NCBI GenBank assembly: GCA_900018345.1
Contig: FCNA01000033.1
Location: forward strand, 23,466 to 87,465
Reading direction: 5' to 3'
Source: Clostridiales bacterium CHKCI006
Lineage (GTDB): Bacteria > Bacillota_I > Bacilli_A > Erysipelotrichales > Coprobacillaceae
DNA length: 64,000 nt
The notes under the pieces were generated by a model that was not told the origin of the DNA, made no database searches, and saw nothing but the letters and a program-made list of their open reading frames with translations. Shown here piece after piece: positions 54,358-63,853 of this stretch (the stretch's first letter is position 1; every line of letters begins with the position of its first letter). Made by a program: the position numbers and the translations under genes.

Positions 54358-55497
54358 TCATGTCCTTTGATCAACATATCGAAACAGGTAGTTGTATTCT
54401 TCTGGGCGAAGGAACTGATTCGCTAAATCTTCTAGGGTGATTGATGAGGGCTGATGCTTACTTAAATAAGCATCCATGTCAGCCGAAGATTCAGTTAAAT
54501 GATGGTAGAGATAATCATATGTTTTCCGGTCAATTTCGATATACTGGCTTTGATGGTTTTGAATTTGATGAAGGATGATCAGGATGTCCTGCTGGAGTCG
54601 TTCACTGTCCTGCTCAAGCATCTTCAAATCAACATATCCTTGTGCATAGAGATTGAAGAGCATGGTTTCAGGGAAGTAGGAACGCTGATTGAGACAAAGC
54701 GCTTCTTCTCCTTCAAAAAAAATCTGATATATGCTTTTGACAAGCTGATCCGAAGGAACCTTTTTGGATATTCTTGTCTGGTTTTCTCCCCATCCCTGAA
54801 TAATGGTATACCGGCATGTATTCACCCTGTTATCTGCAGCAAGCCACTCATTTTTGACAGAAAGGATCTCGTCAACTAAATGTGGTTCTAAGCGAGGCAA
54901 AGCTTCCAACTCCTGTTCACTCAACCGCATGAGATCACTAACCGTGTGATATCCTGAACGTATCAAAGCCATGCATGAACGAACGCTCATTCCCGTCTCT
55001 CTCAAATCAACCTGATTCCATTGATCTGGGGTGTAGTACATCTTCAATTGAATACTGATTTCAGCTTTTTTCATATAGGCTTCTAAGATGGTTCCAGGGG
55101 GCGCTTTCATATGATGCGCTAAACATGCTTCAATTTCCTGGTACAAGGCTGGTTTTAAATTCAGATGGCATGCATAGGTTTTCAGCGGTTCACAGTAGGA
55201 TCGTAACTTCTCTTTATCATAGGTCAGCGGTTGATGGATAGCTAGATAAGCTGCATACATTTTTTCTAGTTCATCTAATCGATAAGTTCTACATATATCA
55301 CTGCTTAAAAACGAATACCATTCAGCGTGTGGATTGGCTTTTTCCTCTTTTTCCAGCATGTCTTTGACAACCTGTTCATTTTCCCTGGGAACGATCGCAT
55401 AGGTGCCTATAATATCACTGACCTTAGCGTCCAGGCCATCCAAGATAATGACATTCCAGCCCCCATTGGGATGTTTTTGATAATAATAACCTAGCAT
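54358..55497 (-). CDS. Large paralogue with RpoA-CTD-like domain (paralogue 3)
   Basis: 379-aa relative of the genes at 14736 and 16179. Shared start MLGYYYQKHPNGGWNVIILDG, middle LDELEKMYAAYLAIHQPL (compare LADLYRGFLALHTPV). The alpha-CTD-like stretch (MSVRSCMALIRSGYHTVSDL, then MRLSEQELEALPRLEPH) is at about residues 175-220. The C-terminus is shorter. Twelve bases after the gene at 55510, so an operon pair. Function unknown. Confidence 0.75.
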   Translation of the reverse strand: MLGYYYQKHPNGGWNVIILDGLDAKVSDIIGTYAIVPRENEQVVKDMLEKEEKANPHAEWYSFLSSDICRTYRLDELEKMYAAYLAIHQPLTYDKEKLRSYCEPLKTYACHLNLKPALYQEIEACLAHHMKAPPGTILEAYMKKAEISIQLKMYYTPDQWNQVDLRETGMSVRSCMALIRSGYHTVSDLMRLSEQELEALPRLEPHLVDEILSVKNEWLAADNRVNTCRYTIIQGWGENQTRISKKVPSDQLVKSIYQIFFEGEEALCLNQRSYFPETMLFNLYAQGYVDLKMLEQDSERLQQDILIILHQIQNHQSQYIEIDRKTYDYLYHHLTESSADMDAYLSKHQPSSITLEDLANQFLRPEEYNYLFRYVDQRT

Positions 55498-55509
55498 CCT
55501 TCAGTCCTC

Positions 55510-56640
55510 CTAATTTAACGGTTTACCGGACTTGCCAAAATGAGTGTCGGCATAAGCCTTTAATCTTTTAGGGTCTTCGACAGCCGGATCCTCTAGATAA
55601 TAGTGAAGAAGCTGCTCTTGATCAGGAGTCAGCTGATCGATCTTTGCTTCAAAATAACTATTAGGAATTACCACACGATATCCCATCCTATTGGCATAAC
55701 GAATACAATCAACAAGTGAGACAACATCCCATACAGATCTTTTTGCCAACAGTTCTTCCAGATTCACGCTGTGATGATCCTGTTCATATAGATGTCTGAC
55801 GAATAAACAATTGTCTTCACGGTGCGCTTCCTGCATTTGATACAATGCTTCATAAGGAAGATGTCGCTGATCTTTGATCTTTGAAAGTGTCGTATGATCT
55901 AAACGAATGGAAGCACGATGCTTCATGGTCTTTAAAAATTTCATTTTTTGCTGACAGTCTTTTACTTTATCTTCTCCAAACACATCGATCAGTGAGATCT
56001 TTCCTTTGGCCACATGATGCATGATTTCCGTTTCTGAAAGATAAGCCTCTGGCATCTGTAGCAGGGATTCCTGAACTTCTCCGAACAAAATAGAAAACCA
56101 TTCTCTTCCTGAACCATCAGGAAGGAGCATCTCTTCATTTCTGCGATGCCACCTCCAATGTCCTTGTACTTTATCAATGGACCACTGCTGCCTTTGAAAG
56201 ATGGCTTCTAATAAGCTTCCTGAACGAAATTGTTCACGCTGGATGAAATCGTCCAGCTCGTCTATCAACAGCCTGGGTATATCCACATATAAAGGAAAGC
56301 AACTTTCAGGAAACAGAAAGGAAGCCAGGTGTTCAGGTTGGATCTGCTCTTCCCACTGAATGTAACTATCCACCATTTGATAGAGTTCACCTAGTGCCAT
56401 CAGGTTATCTATGCGTCTGTTATCATCTTCAAACTGTTGAACGAAGGAATGGATGTTCGCACGATGAACAGGGTCGAGACTCTTCAGGCTCTCTTTGAGC
56501 ATTGTATTGAATTGCTCTAATTTCAGGGGATGAGAACAAACCAAACGATCAAAGATGAAGCTTAACAATCCATCATTACCACTCATCTTCATGATTTCTC
56601 CCTGCCCCTGAGCATTTTCAAACAAGAAAATCGTATTCAT
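55510..56640 (-). CDS. Large paralogue lacking a clear RpoA-CTD-like domain (paralogue 4)
   Basis: About 376-aa fourth member. The opening MNTIFLFENAQGQGEIMKMSG aligns with the others, as do LMALGELYQMVDSYIQW and LLIDELDDFIQREQFRSGSLLEA (compare NELDDFIKEGEIGKGTLLEA in paralogue 2). The ending YFEAKIDQLTPDQEQLLHYYLEDPAVEDPKRLKAY also matches. I cannot see the helix-hairpin-helix stretch, so it may have diverged. I placed the start at ATG 56640 by homology and GGAAGTGG; codons from 56760 are doubtful. Confidence 0.75.
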   Translation of the reverse strand: MNTIFLFENAQGQGEIMKMSGNDGLLSFIFDRLVCSHPLKLEQFNTMLKESLKSLDPVHRANIHSFVQQFEDDNRRIDNLMALGELYQMVDSYIQWEEQIQPEHLASFLFPESCFPLYVDIPRLLIDELDDFIQREQFRSGSLLEAIFQRQQWSIDKVQGHWRWHRRNEEMLLPDGSGREWFSILFGEVQESLLQMPEAYLSETEIMHHVAKGKISLIDVFGEDKVKDCQQKMKFLKTMKHRASIRLDHTTLSKIKDQRHLPYEALYQMQEAHREDNCLFVRHLYEQDHHSVNLEELLAKRSVWDVVSLVDCIRYANRMGYRVVIPNSYFEAKIDQLTPDQEQLLHYYLEDPAVEDPKRLKAYADTHFGKSGKPLN

Positions 56641-56783
56641 GATATCCACTTCCTGTCCTTTCTTAGTCAACACATCTTTTTTGTCACATGACGATGACAT
56701 ATCCATGTCTTTAAATCCAATGCTACATGATAATAGTATACAATGAACTGGCTCTTTCACTGCCTATTGGATGAAACAGCCAC

Positions 56784-58181
56784 TTAAAGAGGTGACTCAT
56801 CTTTCCAAAGCAGGCTCTCTTCATCAAATGGACGTAAAACCTGTGATAAACTTTCCTGCCATTCTTCTTTTTGAGGTCCACCACTCACGATATCATCAAG
56901 GTAATCCTGCATAGTCTTCTCTTTGAGATAATATGCCTCTAACTGACTTAAAACAGCAGCATAAGCAGCAAGACGCTTATAACGAAACGCATACTCATAT
57001 CTCCAGGCATACCGCAACTGTTCAGATAACTGCCTGAACAAGCGAGGCAACAGAGCGCAAATAGTCGATTCCTTCAGCCCCTGCTTTTTCTGATAGTCTG
57101 TAAAGGTCTTCAGACATTGATCATATGAAAGGTCAAAGGGCATTATTTCCTGTAACAGCCAAGCCTCAGCTTCTTTTTCTATCGGTTGATTAGGCCGCAA
57201 CATCATGAGTGCGAACGCATCTATTTCATCGCTCCAGGATAAAGCATGTGCATTCAGATAACTCTCGTAAAAGGCAGGCAATCCATCAGCTAAAGCTAAA
57301 AGGCTGAATTTCACTTCTTCATACAGGATACGTGGGAAATAGCCATTCTCCAAAAGCATATCATCATCGTCAATCAGATTCGTTGGTGTAATTGGGATCG
57401 AGGCAATGATGGATTTCAGTTTTTGTGAACCATCCAAATAAGTAAAGGCACGCATTCCTGTATACATCGATGGATTGGACACGAAGGAGGCAATCAGCCA
57501 ATCTGCACGATAAGGTTCTTTTCGCAAGCCAAGTTCAGCTAAGTCACCACGATAGCCAATGTCTTCTCTGAGGCTATCAATTCCCTCCTGAACAACCAAA
57601 CTGAGCTTTTCAGGACATTCCTCAGCTACCTGATGAGCGATTAACAGAAAAAGTCTTGGATGGACATCGACACAGCGTTTAGCCACTGCCACCCTTTCTT
57701 CTGCTGTCTCTTTTTCCAACATATCTGATAGCATTCTTAAAGCATAGAATCCTTCTCGCCCTTCCAGGTAACGCTGCCAGCTCTGACGAAGCGACTCATC
57801 CTCAAAAAGGTCATCAAACGCTTCAGATGTCATTTGACCGTCGCAATAATTGAAAATACGGCCATAGGAGTAATGCTGATTGAACATCTCTTTGACACTT
57901 GCTTTCATGTAATCATCAAACTGTTCAGCTAAGAGATTGCGTAATACAGCAGTGACCGGCTCATTTCTTACTTTCGTACTATCTCGTAAAGTAATCTTGA
58001 TCTTTAGATCCGCAAATGCCTCGTAGATCGTCCAGGCATGATCCCCTGTTAAGGCCTGCAAAGCATAAGCTTTCAGTTGTGTCTCTACCGGATCATTTTC
58101 TTCATCAAGAATCAAACAAAGCTTACCTTTCCTGATCTGTTTGACCCATTGATAAAAAGTTTTTATCTTAAATTCACTCAC
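56784..58181 (-). CDS. Hypothetical helical protein of the accessory cluster
   Basis: 465-aa mainly helical protein, not recognised. Repetitive Leu/Ala/Arg helices (LRYAWRYEYAFRYKRLAAYAAVLSQLEAYYL) suggest an all-alpha scaffold. Its start is GTG 58181, with AAAGGAGAG 10-12 bases upstream. It lies between the recombinase-core-like gene and the paralogue pair, and may be co-transcribed with the former. Confidence 0.6.
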   Translation of the reverse strand: MSEFKIKTFYQWVKQIRKGKLCLILDEENDPVETQLKAYALQALTGDHAWTIYEAFADLKIKITLRDSTKVRNEPVTAVLRNLLAEQFDDYMKASVKEMFNQHYSYGRIFNYCDGQMTSEAFDDLFEDESLRQSWQRYLEGREGFYALRMLSDMLEKETAEERVAVAKRCVDVHPRLFLLIAHQVAEECPEKLSLVVQEGIDSLREDIGYRGDLAELGLRKEPYRADWLIASFVSNPSMYTGMRAFTYLDGSQKLKSIIASIPITPTNLIDDDDMLLENGYFPRILYEEVKFSLLALADGLPAFYESYLNAHALSWSDEIDAFALMMLRPNQPIEKEAEAWLLQEIMPFDLSYDQCLKTFTDYQKKQGLKESTICALLPRLFRQLSEQLRYAWRYEYAFRYKRLAAYAAVLSQLEAYYLKEKTMQDYLDDIVSGGPQKEEWQESLSQVLRPFDEESLLWKDESPL

Positions 58182-58261
58182 GATTCATTTTCTCTCCTTT
58201 TTGTACCAGAAAATCTTATCACATATTCATACCGATAATAAATACCCTCTATCAACAATGA

Positions 58262-58753
58262 CTACCATGACAGATAATCATCATAAAGTGCTCCTTCATC
58301 AAATCTTTTCAATTGCTCAAGCCATTCCTTTTTGTTTTCTTTAATAATCTCGACCACGTATTCATAGTCCAGGCGTTCCACTAAGCCATGCTGGTACATC
58401 GATTTGTAAAACTTTTTAAATGTAGAGCAATTCTCATTGATTGATGTCTTCGTTGCCCACATGCATTTACGAATAAAGAAATGTCTAATGAAAGAGTCAA
58501 TATATTCAGGTCCCTTTGGCATTGAAACACCCGCATAATCAGCTAAATAATCATTGAGATAAAAAAACATATTATTTATATGCGTTCGAATGGTCTTATC
58601 CGTCAATCCTGACTCCAATAGATCCTGCTTAAATATCTTTAAATAATGATCACTGTCTCTGTGATACTGTTCAATCAACCTAGACAGTTCTTCATCATCT
58701 TCTACTTCATCTTCATCCTCCATTTCTTCAATCAGATTTTCATTATCGTTCAT
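58262..58753 (-). CDS. Recombinase core-binding (SAM-like) domain protein without catalytic domain
   Basis: About 163-aa protein. An acidic start (EEMEDEDEVEDDEELS) is followed by a region typical of tyrosine-recombinase N-terminal DNA-binding domains: IFKQDLLESGLTDKTIRTHIN, FFYLNDYLADYAGVSM, FIRKCMWATKTSINENCSTF, KKFYKSMYQHG. There is no catalytic half (R-HxxR-Y). It is likely a DNA-binding partner or a remnant. ATG 58753 follows AAGGAGAG at 8 bases. Confidence 0.75.
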   Translation of the reverse strand: MNDNENLIEEMEDEDEVEDDEELSRLIEQYHRDSDHYLKIFKQDLLESGLTDKTIRTHINNMFFYLNDYLADYAGVSMPKGPEYIDSFIRHFFIRKCMWATKTSINENCSTFKKFYKSMYQHGLVERLDYEYVVEIIKENKKEWLEQLKRFDEGALYDDYLSW

Positions 58754-58756
58754 CAC

Positions 58757-59135
58757 ATATCTCTCCTTATCTGTTGATTACATACATCATAACATGAAAT
58801 CTAATAAATCCCTACTAAAATAAGACAAATAGAACAAAATATATCCATCAACACGGATAAACTGAGTAAGAGAATTAGGCCCTTAAATAAATAGAGTAGA
58901 TTGATCATGACGTTTTATTACAAAAGAAGCAAAACGCCCGTCGATCAATCTACTCATTAGGTTCAATGTATGGAATTAAATGTGAGATCCAAGCTTGTTT
59001 ATTCATGTCAATAACTGATGATTGATTCAGAGAAACAGTTTATGCCTTCGTTGCATCAGCAACCAGCTCAATCCACGTTATTTATCAAAAATGCAAAACT
59101 CTTAGCAAAATAATAAACCTGCAGATAGTACATCC
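58757..59135. other. Intergenic with a 13-bp perfect inverted repeat
   Basis: No gene seen. GAGTAGATTGATC at 58894-58906 pairs with its complement at 58943-58955 around a 36-base loop holding further partial pairing (GACG, TTTT). Confidence 0.6.
58894..58955. repeat. Long inverted repeat
   Basis: Thirteen-base perfect arms (58894-58906 and 58943-58955). Could be an extended hairpin, recombination site or terminator. Confidence 0.65.
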
Positions 59136-59564
59136 TTATTGGGACATCTTAGCTAAGATCGTATTCATTTGATCTGCCATGGCCTTGGACTCATCAGTAA
59201 GATCACCATCCCCATTTAAAATAGGTGTATCCAGAACCTCTTTAATAGTAGCGGCCATGGTTGCCGCCATAGCAATAGTTCGTTTTGATGTTGGCAGAAA
59301 GGTTGCGTAATCTTCCCCTTCCTGATCAACGATCCTATTCATATCACTGATTAATTGAGCAAACTGGATGTCCAATCTAGCCAAAAGTTCATAAAAAAGT
59401 ACTGATCTTCTGCGAATAGCTGAGCATTGTAAACTAAGTGTCCGTAGTTCTTCTACAACTTGCATTGCCTGCGCCTGATTTGCCAAAGCCTTATCCAATT
59501 CGACCTGAGATTTCACACCGACAACAAGTAAAATGGCACCTATAGATGGTGCCAGTACTGTCAA
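59136..59564 (-). CDS. C-terminal part of a membrane or surface protein, N-terminus lost
   Basis: 142-aa open frame starting at TTG 59564 a few bases after a truncated istA (AAAGGA nearby). It opens with a hydrophobic stretch (LAPSIGAILLVVGVKS), then helices rich in Ala/Leu (ALANQAQAMQVVEELRTL) and MAATMAATIKEVL. It looks like the tail of a longer gene whose front was lost when the IS21 fragment joined. It may still be translated. Confidence 0.5.
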   Translation of the reverse strand: MTVLAPSIGAILLVVGVKSQVELDKALANQAQAMQVVEELRTLSLQCSAIRRRSVLFYELLARLDIQFAQLISDMNRIVDQEGEDYATFLPTSKRTIAMAATMAATIKEVLDTPILNGDGDLTDESKAMADQMNTILAKMSQ

Positions 59565-59577
59565 CGTACTGTCCTTT

Positions 59578-60150
59578 CTACAGGTACCATTTTAATTTCA
59601 TATCTTTAGTGACATAAGCAAAACTATAGCCACTAAAGCTCAAGGCAGCTACAAATAGATAACCGTAAACAGTCGCTCCCGTATCTGGATCGTTCCAATG
59701 TGGGCGCTGACCAGCCCAATCCACTTCTATGGATTCGCCGGCTTTTCGTTTCAGGATACCCTTGAATTGATGAACATTAAGATGGTCATTGAAGTGTTTT
59801 TTAAATTGCGTCAACTGGTAACCTTTTTTCTTTTGCATACGACATTCAGTCATATACTCCTCCCATAGCAATTGCATAGTGACACCTGGTTTAGCTAATT
59901 CCTTTGTCAGCAGCTCAAAATTGGGCAGGAAGAAATCTTGATTACGTCTACTGGAAACAGGGTCATTAAAGTGTTTGCTTAACATTTGGTCACTCAAATT
60001 TCCGACTTCGTCATAAGTCAATCCTGTTTCATTAATCTGCTTGACGATCTTATTGACCGTGTTTCGTGCATATCCAGTTTTCTCTGCAACACCTCTATTG
60101 CTCACCCCCTTTGCTTTTAATTCTGCTATCTCTCTCATCTTCTTGTGCAT
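59578..60150 (-). pseudogene. Truncated IS21-family transposase IstA (minus strand)
   Basis: The first 190 residues of IstA: HTH AELKAKGVSNRGVAEKTGYAR, LLWEEYMTECRMQ, and the catalytic domain start SIEVDWAGQRPHW (first Asp) and FAYVTKDMKLK. It stops just after, so the DDE core is incomplete. AAAGGAGGTGC precedes ATG 60150. No istB is seen. The break joins a foreign reading frame at 59564. Confidence 0.85.
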
Positions 60151-60412
60151 ATAAAAGCACCTCCTTTTAGGGCAACAGCAAAATGAGAAAAGTGCTGTTG
60201 CTTAATCCCATTTTACCTAAAAGAAGGTGGCGCAATAAAGAGCGATGATTATTTCTCACGTTCTGCACCAGCGATACGCAGTTTAAGCACCATTTCAAAA
60301 TATGCAATTCACAGATATGACACCATCAATACACACGATTAGCCCCACTTTTGTTATTATTAGATTGGAGAGTGACAGACTCTCATTATTTAACGAAAGG
60401 AGGGCTTTTATT

Positions 60413-61174
60413 ATGCCAAAAAGAATTTCTGTCAAACCCATTCTTGAATTACGTGCAGCAGGCATTTCAATGCGCAAAATTGAAGCTTTGATGCATGTAT
60501 CAAGACATACTATCTCGGCTATTTATAAAGCTGCTGATAGCCACACTATATCTTGGGATAACGTTAAAGATTTTGATGAAGATAAAATCTATGAAATGTT
60601 ATTTCCACCTATTTCGAAGACTTCTATTTTTGAAGAAGTTGATTATGATTACGTTCATTCAGAACTAAAAAAAACAGGAGTCAATCTTAAGCTTCTTTGG
60701 AACGAATATCGTAATCAATGTATTTCAAAAGAAACCATTCCTTGCGGTTACACAAAGTTTTGTAAAGGTTATTCTAACTATGTGCAATTATCAAATGTGA
60801 CTAATCATCTTACTCATAAACCTGGTAGTACGATAGAAGTAGACTGGAGTGGGCCTACCATGAGTATTTTGACTGAAGATGGAGAAAAAATTAAAGTGTA
60901 TCTATTTGTTGCGACCATGCCTTATAGCCAATACTCATTTGTCAAACCATGCTTAGACATGAAACAAGATACTTGGTTAAAATGTCACATTGACATGTTT
61001 GATTTCTTTGGTGGTGTACCTATCAAAATTGTTTGTGATAACTTAAAAACAGGAGTTATAAAGCATCCTAAGGATGGTGAAATTATCCTTAACGAATCTT
61101 ATGAGTCCCTTGCACAACACTATATGGTAGCGATTATGCCTGCTCAAGTAAGAAAACCAAAACATTATCTCTAA
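60413..61174 (+). pseudogene. Truncated IS21-family transposase IstA (plus strand), interrupted by the RIT element
   Basis: The N-terminal about 250 residues of an IstA: HTH ISMRKIEALMHVSRHTISAI, LLWNEYRNQCIS, TIEVDWSGPTMSI (first Asp), PIKIVCDNLKTGV (second Asp) and PAQVRKPK. At 61161 the frame enters the RIT-like left end and stops at CATTATCTCTAA. The DDE Glu and istB are missing. AAAGGAGGGCTTTTATT precedes ATG 60413, nearly the same leader as the minus-strand copy, but the two proteins are only moderately similar. The insertion is younger than this IS. Confidence 0.85.
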
Positions 61175-61250
61175 AAAAAGATTATCTTCAAAATAGAGAA
61201 GATAACCTCTTATTTAGGATGTTTTTTGTTTTATTTTTGAAGATAATGTT
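61161..61250. repeat. RIT left end with loxP-like core site
   Basis: ATTATCTTC (61181-61189), 8-bp spacer, GAAGATAAC (61198-61206): a near-perfect dyad of recombinase-core size. An outer pair AACATTATCT (61161-61170) and AGATAATGTT (61241-61250) encloses it. Confidence 0.75.
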
Positions 61251-61301
61251 TTTTCTTATGTTATGCTATTCTTGTCTAAACGAACAGAAAGGATGACATA
61301 A

Positions 61302-62867
61302 ATGAACGAATTAGAGAACATTATGAAAACTTGTTTTGAATTGAATCAAAAAAGTAATAATCTTTGTGAGACGACTATTTTGAGACATCATTGGTATTTG
61401 AAGAGTTTTTTAAAATTTGGATCATGCAATGGATTTATGAGGCCTTGTCAAAAATTATATGATGATTTTATTTTAGCCGGTTCTAATGGCTATGATGCCA
61501 TTTTAAATCGAAAATGGGTTGTTAAACTTGTTGATGAAGTTGCCTCTACTAACGCTCTTGATCAAGATGGATATTTATTAAATTTGCCAAATCTTTATAC
61601 ATATGAAGAAGTTACCGCTTATTTTAAAAATTTTACGTTTCCTTTAGACGACAGTGCAGATAATTTGTATTTAATCAGTTATACTTTATATAATATTAAG
61701 AATGAAGATACTACCCAATCAACATATGGTCAGTATAAAAAAGCTTATCTTTATATTTATTCATGGTTAATTTCTCATAAGAATTTTACTTATGATGAAG
61801 AAGTTTTAAACAGTTTTTTAAAAGATAACCAATTAAAGTTTGATACTGGTTTATTGAAAAAATGGGTTTATAAGATACGAAAAAGAGCTTTAAATATTCT
61901 TATCGAAGTAGCCAATAGCGGTACATATCATTGGCACATATTTAAGTCAAGTAAAATTATATTGGATGAAGATTTACAGATTATTATACAGGATTATATG
62001 TTATCTATGAACAATAATAATATGGCATTAGATACAGTGAATCTCTATTACTATGTCTTCAAAAAAATGATGATCTATCTGAATGTAAAGAAATCAGATG
62101 ATTTATTATTAATAACCGAAAATGACATAGAAATGTTATGTGAAAAAGTAATAAAAGATTTTACCCAATCATCCCTTAAAACCATCTATCCTATAGTCAA
62201 AAAAATATTGTTATACCTTTATAATCAAGGATACATGATTAAAAATTTTTCGGCTATGATACAAAAACCACTATATCTAAAATCTTTCAATCCTTCAATA
62301 CTTTCAAAAGATGACGAATTGAAATTGATCGCTTATTTGGATAAGATTTCGTATCGAGATCAAGCCATCATGTTACTAGCTATCAGATACGGCTTAAGAG
62401 ATTCTGATATTTGTAATTTGAAATTTGATGAAATTGATTGGTATCGAGATCAAATTAAAATTACTCAGACAAAAACAAATGTTTATCTCACACTTCCTTT
62501 GCTGGATGATGTTGGAAACGCTATTTTCAATTATTTGGAAAACGAACGCCCTGAATGTAATACACCTTATATTTTCATAAGAAAGCAGAAACCCTATCAA
62601 AATATCAAGAGCGCCTATAATCTATGCTCACGAATTTTTGAAAAGTTAAATATTACGCCTTTAAATGGTAAAGGGAAAGGGACACATGTCTTCAGGTATT
62701 CTTTAGTAAAAAGGTTATTGGACATGGGAGTACCTTATCAAATTATAACGGATAGCCTAGGTCACGTTAATAAAGATTCAGATAAATATTATTACTCACT
62801 GGATTCTGAAAAATTAAGAAGTTGCTGCTTAGACGCTAGATGGATTGGAATCAAATCATGGATGTAA
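61302..62867 (+). CDS. Tyrosine recombinase 1 of RIT-like trio
   Basis: 521-aa phage-integrase family recombinase. A large N-terminal DNA-binding half (about 1-320) is followed by the catalytic half: Arg in LAIRYGLRDSDI, HVFRYSL (HxxR), DSLGHVN and Tyr in DKYYYSL near the end. The pocket looks complete. AAAGGATG precedes ATG 61302. It overlaps recombinase 2 by 28 bases. Confidence 0.93.
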   Translation: MNELENIMKTCFELNQKSNNLCETTILRHHWYLKSFLKFGSCNGFMRPCQKLYDDFILAGSNGYDAILNRKWVVKLVDEVASTNALDQDGYLLNLPNLYTYEEVTAYFKNFTFPLDDSADNLYLISYTLYNIKNEDTTQSTYGQYKKAYLYIYSWLISHKNFTYDEEVLNSFLKDNQLKFDTGLLKKWVYKIRKRALNILIEVANSGTYHWHIFKSSKIILDEDLQIIIQDYMLSMNNNNMALDTVNLYYYVFKKMMIYLNVKKSDDLLLITENDIEMLCEKVIKDFTQSSLKTIYPIVKKILLYLYNQGYMIKNFSAMIQKPLYLKSFNPSILSKDDELKLIAYLDKISYRDQAIMLLAIRYGLRDSDICNLKFDEIDWYRDQIKITQTKTNVYLTLPLLDDVGNAIFNYLENERPECNTPYIFIRKQKPYQNIKSAYNLCSRIFEKLNITPLNGKGKGTHVFRYSLVKRLLDMGVPYQIITDSLGHVNKDSDKYYYSLDSEKLRSCCLDARWIGIKSWM

Positions 62868-63853
62868 AAATTCGAAGCTACCAATATCATTCCAAAATGA
62901 GTCAATTAATACAATCGTTTATTAATCAAAAGCACAATTCTGGCTATCCTTATAATTCATCTGCACAGATTTTAAGCTGTTTTGATAAAATGCTCGTTGA
63001 TAACTTTCCAGAGGCAACTACCATTACACCAGAAATAATAAATGCTTGGGTGAACTATAAGCCTAACGAACACCAAAACAGTTTACTCCGAAGGATATCG
63101 CCTATAAGGCAACTTTCAAAATATATATCAGGACTAGGCATTGATTGTTTTGTGGTTCCCGGTCATATTCCACAAAAACAAATCAAATATGAGGCTCATA
63201 TTTATACTAAAGAAGAATTAATTTCTTTCTTTAAAATAGTCGATAATTTACCCAGTTCAAAGGGTTCTCCTTATAAAAAATATGTTGCTCCAGTTATTTT
63301 CAGACTTTATTATTTATGTGGGATGCGACTTTCAGAAGCCATCAATTTAGAATTAGAAGATGTTAATTTTAATGATGGGTATCTCCTAGTTCAAGAGGCA
63401 AAAGGTTGGAAAGAACGAAAGGTTTACTTAAGTGATGAGTTGATTTCTATGCTTAAAGAATATAATCAGATAATTTCATTCCTATTGCCAGAAAGAAAGT
63501 ATTTTTTTCCCACAAACACTGGTGATAAAAAAATAGGTAAGGCAACGATTGACAATTGGTTTCGTGAAATAAGTGTAATTGCTTTTAAAGATATACCGCT
63601 GGTTGGTAATAAAAGAAGAATACATGATTTTAGGCATACTTTTGCTACTGAACGCCTTTCAAGATGGGTTGAAGATGGCATTGATATTAATCAAATGTAT
63701 CCTTTTTTCTCCAGATATTTAGGCCATACTCATTATGCAGATACAGATTATTATATCCAATTAGTTCCAGCCTTTTATTCGACTTTCAATAGTTTAATGA
63801 CAGATACAAATAACACAGTTTTACCTGAGGTGAGCGATGATGACAAAGAATAA
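62840..63853 (+). CDS. Tyrosine recombinase 2 of RIT-like trio
   Basis: 337-aa recombinase, XerC/D-like size. The first about 105 residues are the core-binding domain. Catalytic: CGMRLSEAINLEL (Arg), KGWKERKVYL (Lys), IHDFRHTFATERL (HxxR), RYLGHTHYADTDYYIQL (His and Tyr). Translation overlaps recombinase 1 and recombinase 3, so the trio is coupled. ATG 62840 or the in-frame ATG 62858. Confidence 0.93.
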   Translation: MDWNQIMDVKIRSYQYHSKMSQLIQSFINQKHNSGYPYNSSAQILSCFDKMLVDNFPEATTITPEIINAWVNYKPNEHQNSLLRRISPIRQLSKYISGLGIDCFVVPGHIPQKQIKYEAHIYTKEELISFFKIVDNLPSSKGSPYKKYVAPVIFRLYYLCGMRLSEAINLELEDVNFNDGYLLVQEAKGWKERKVYLSDELISMLKEYNQIISFLLPERKYFFPTNTGDKKIGKATIDNWFREISVIAFKDIPLVGNKRRIHDFRHTFATERLSRWVEDGIDINQMYPFFSRYLGHTHYADTDYYIQLVPAFYSTFNSLMTDTNNTVLPEVSDDDKE

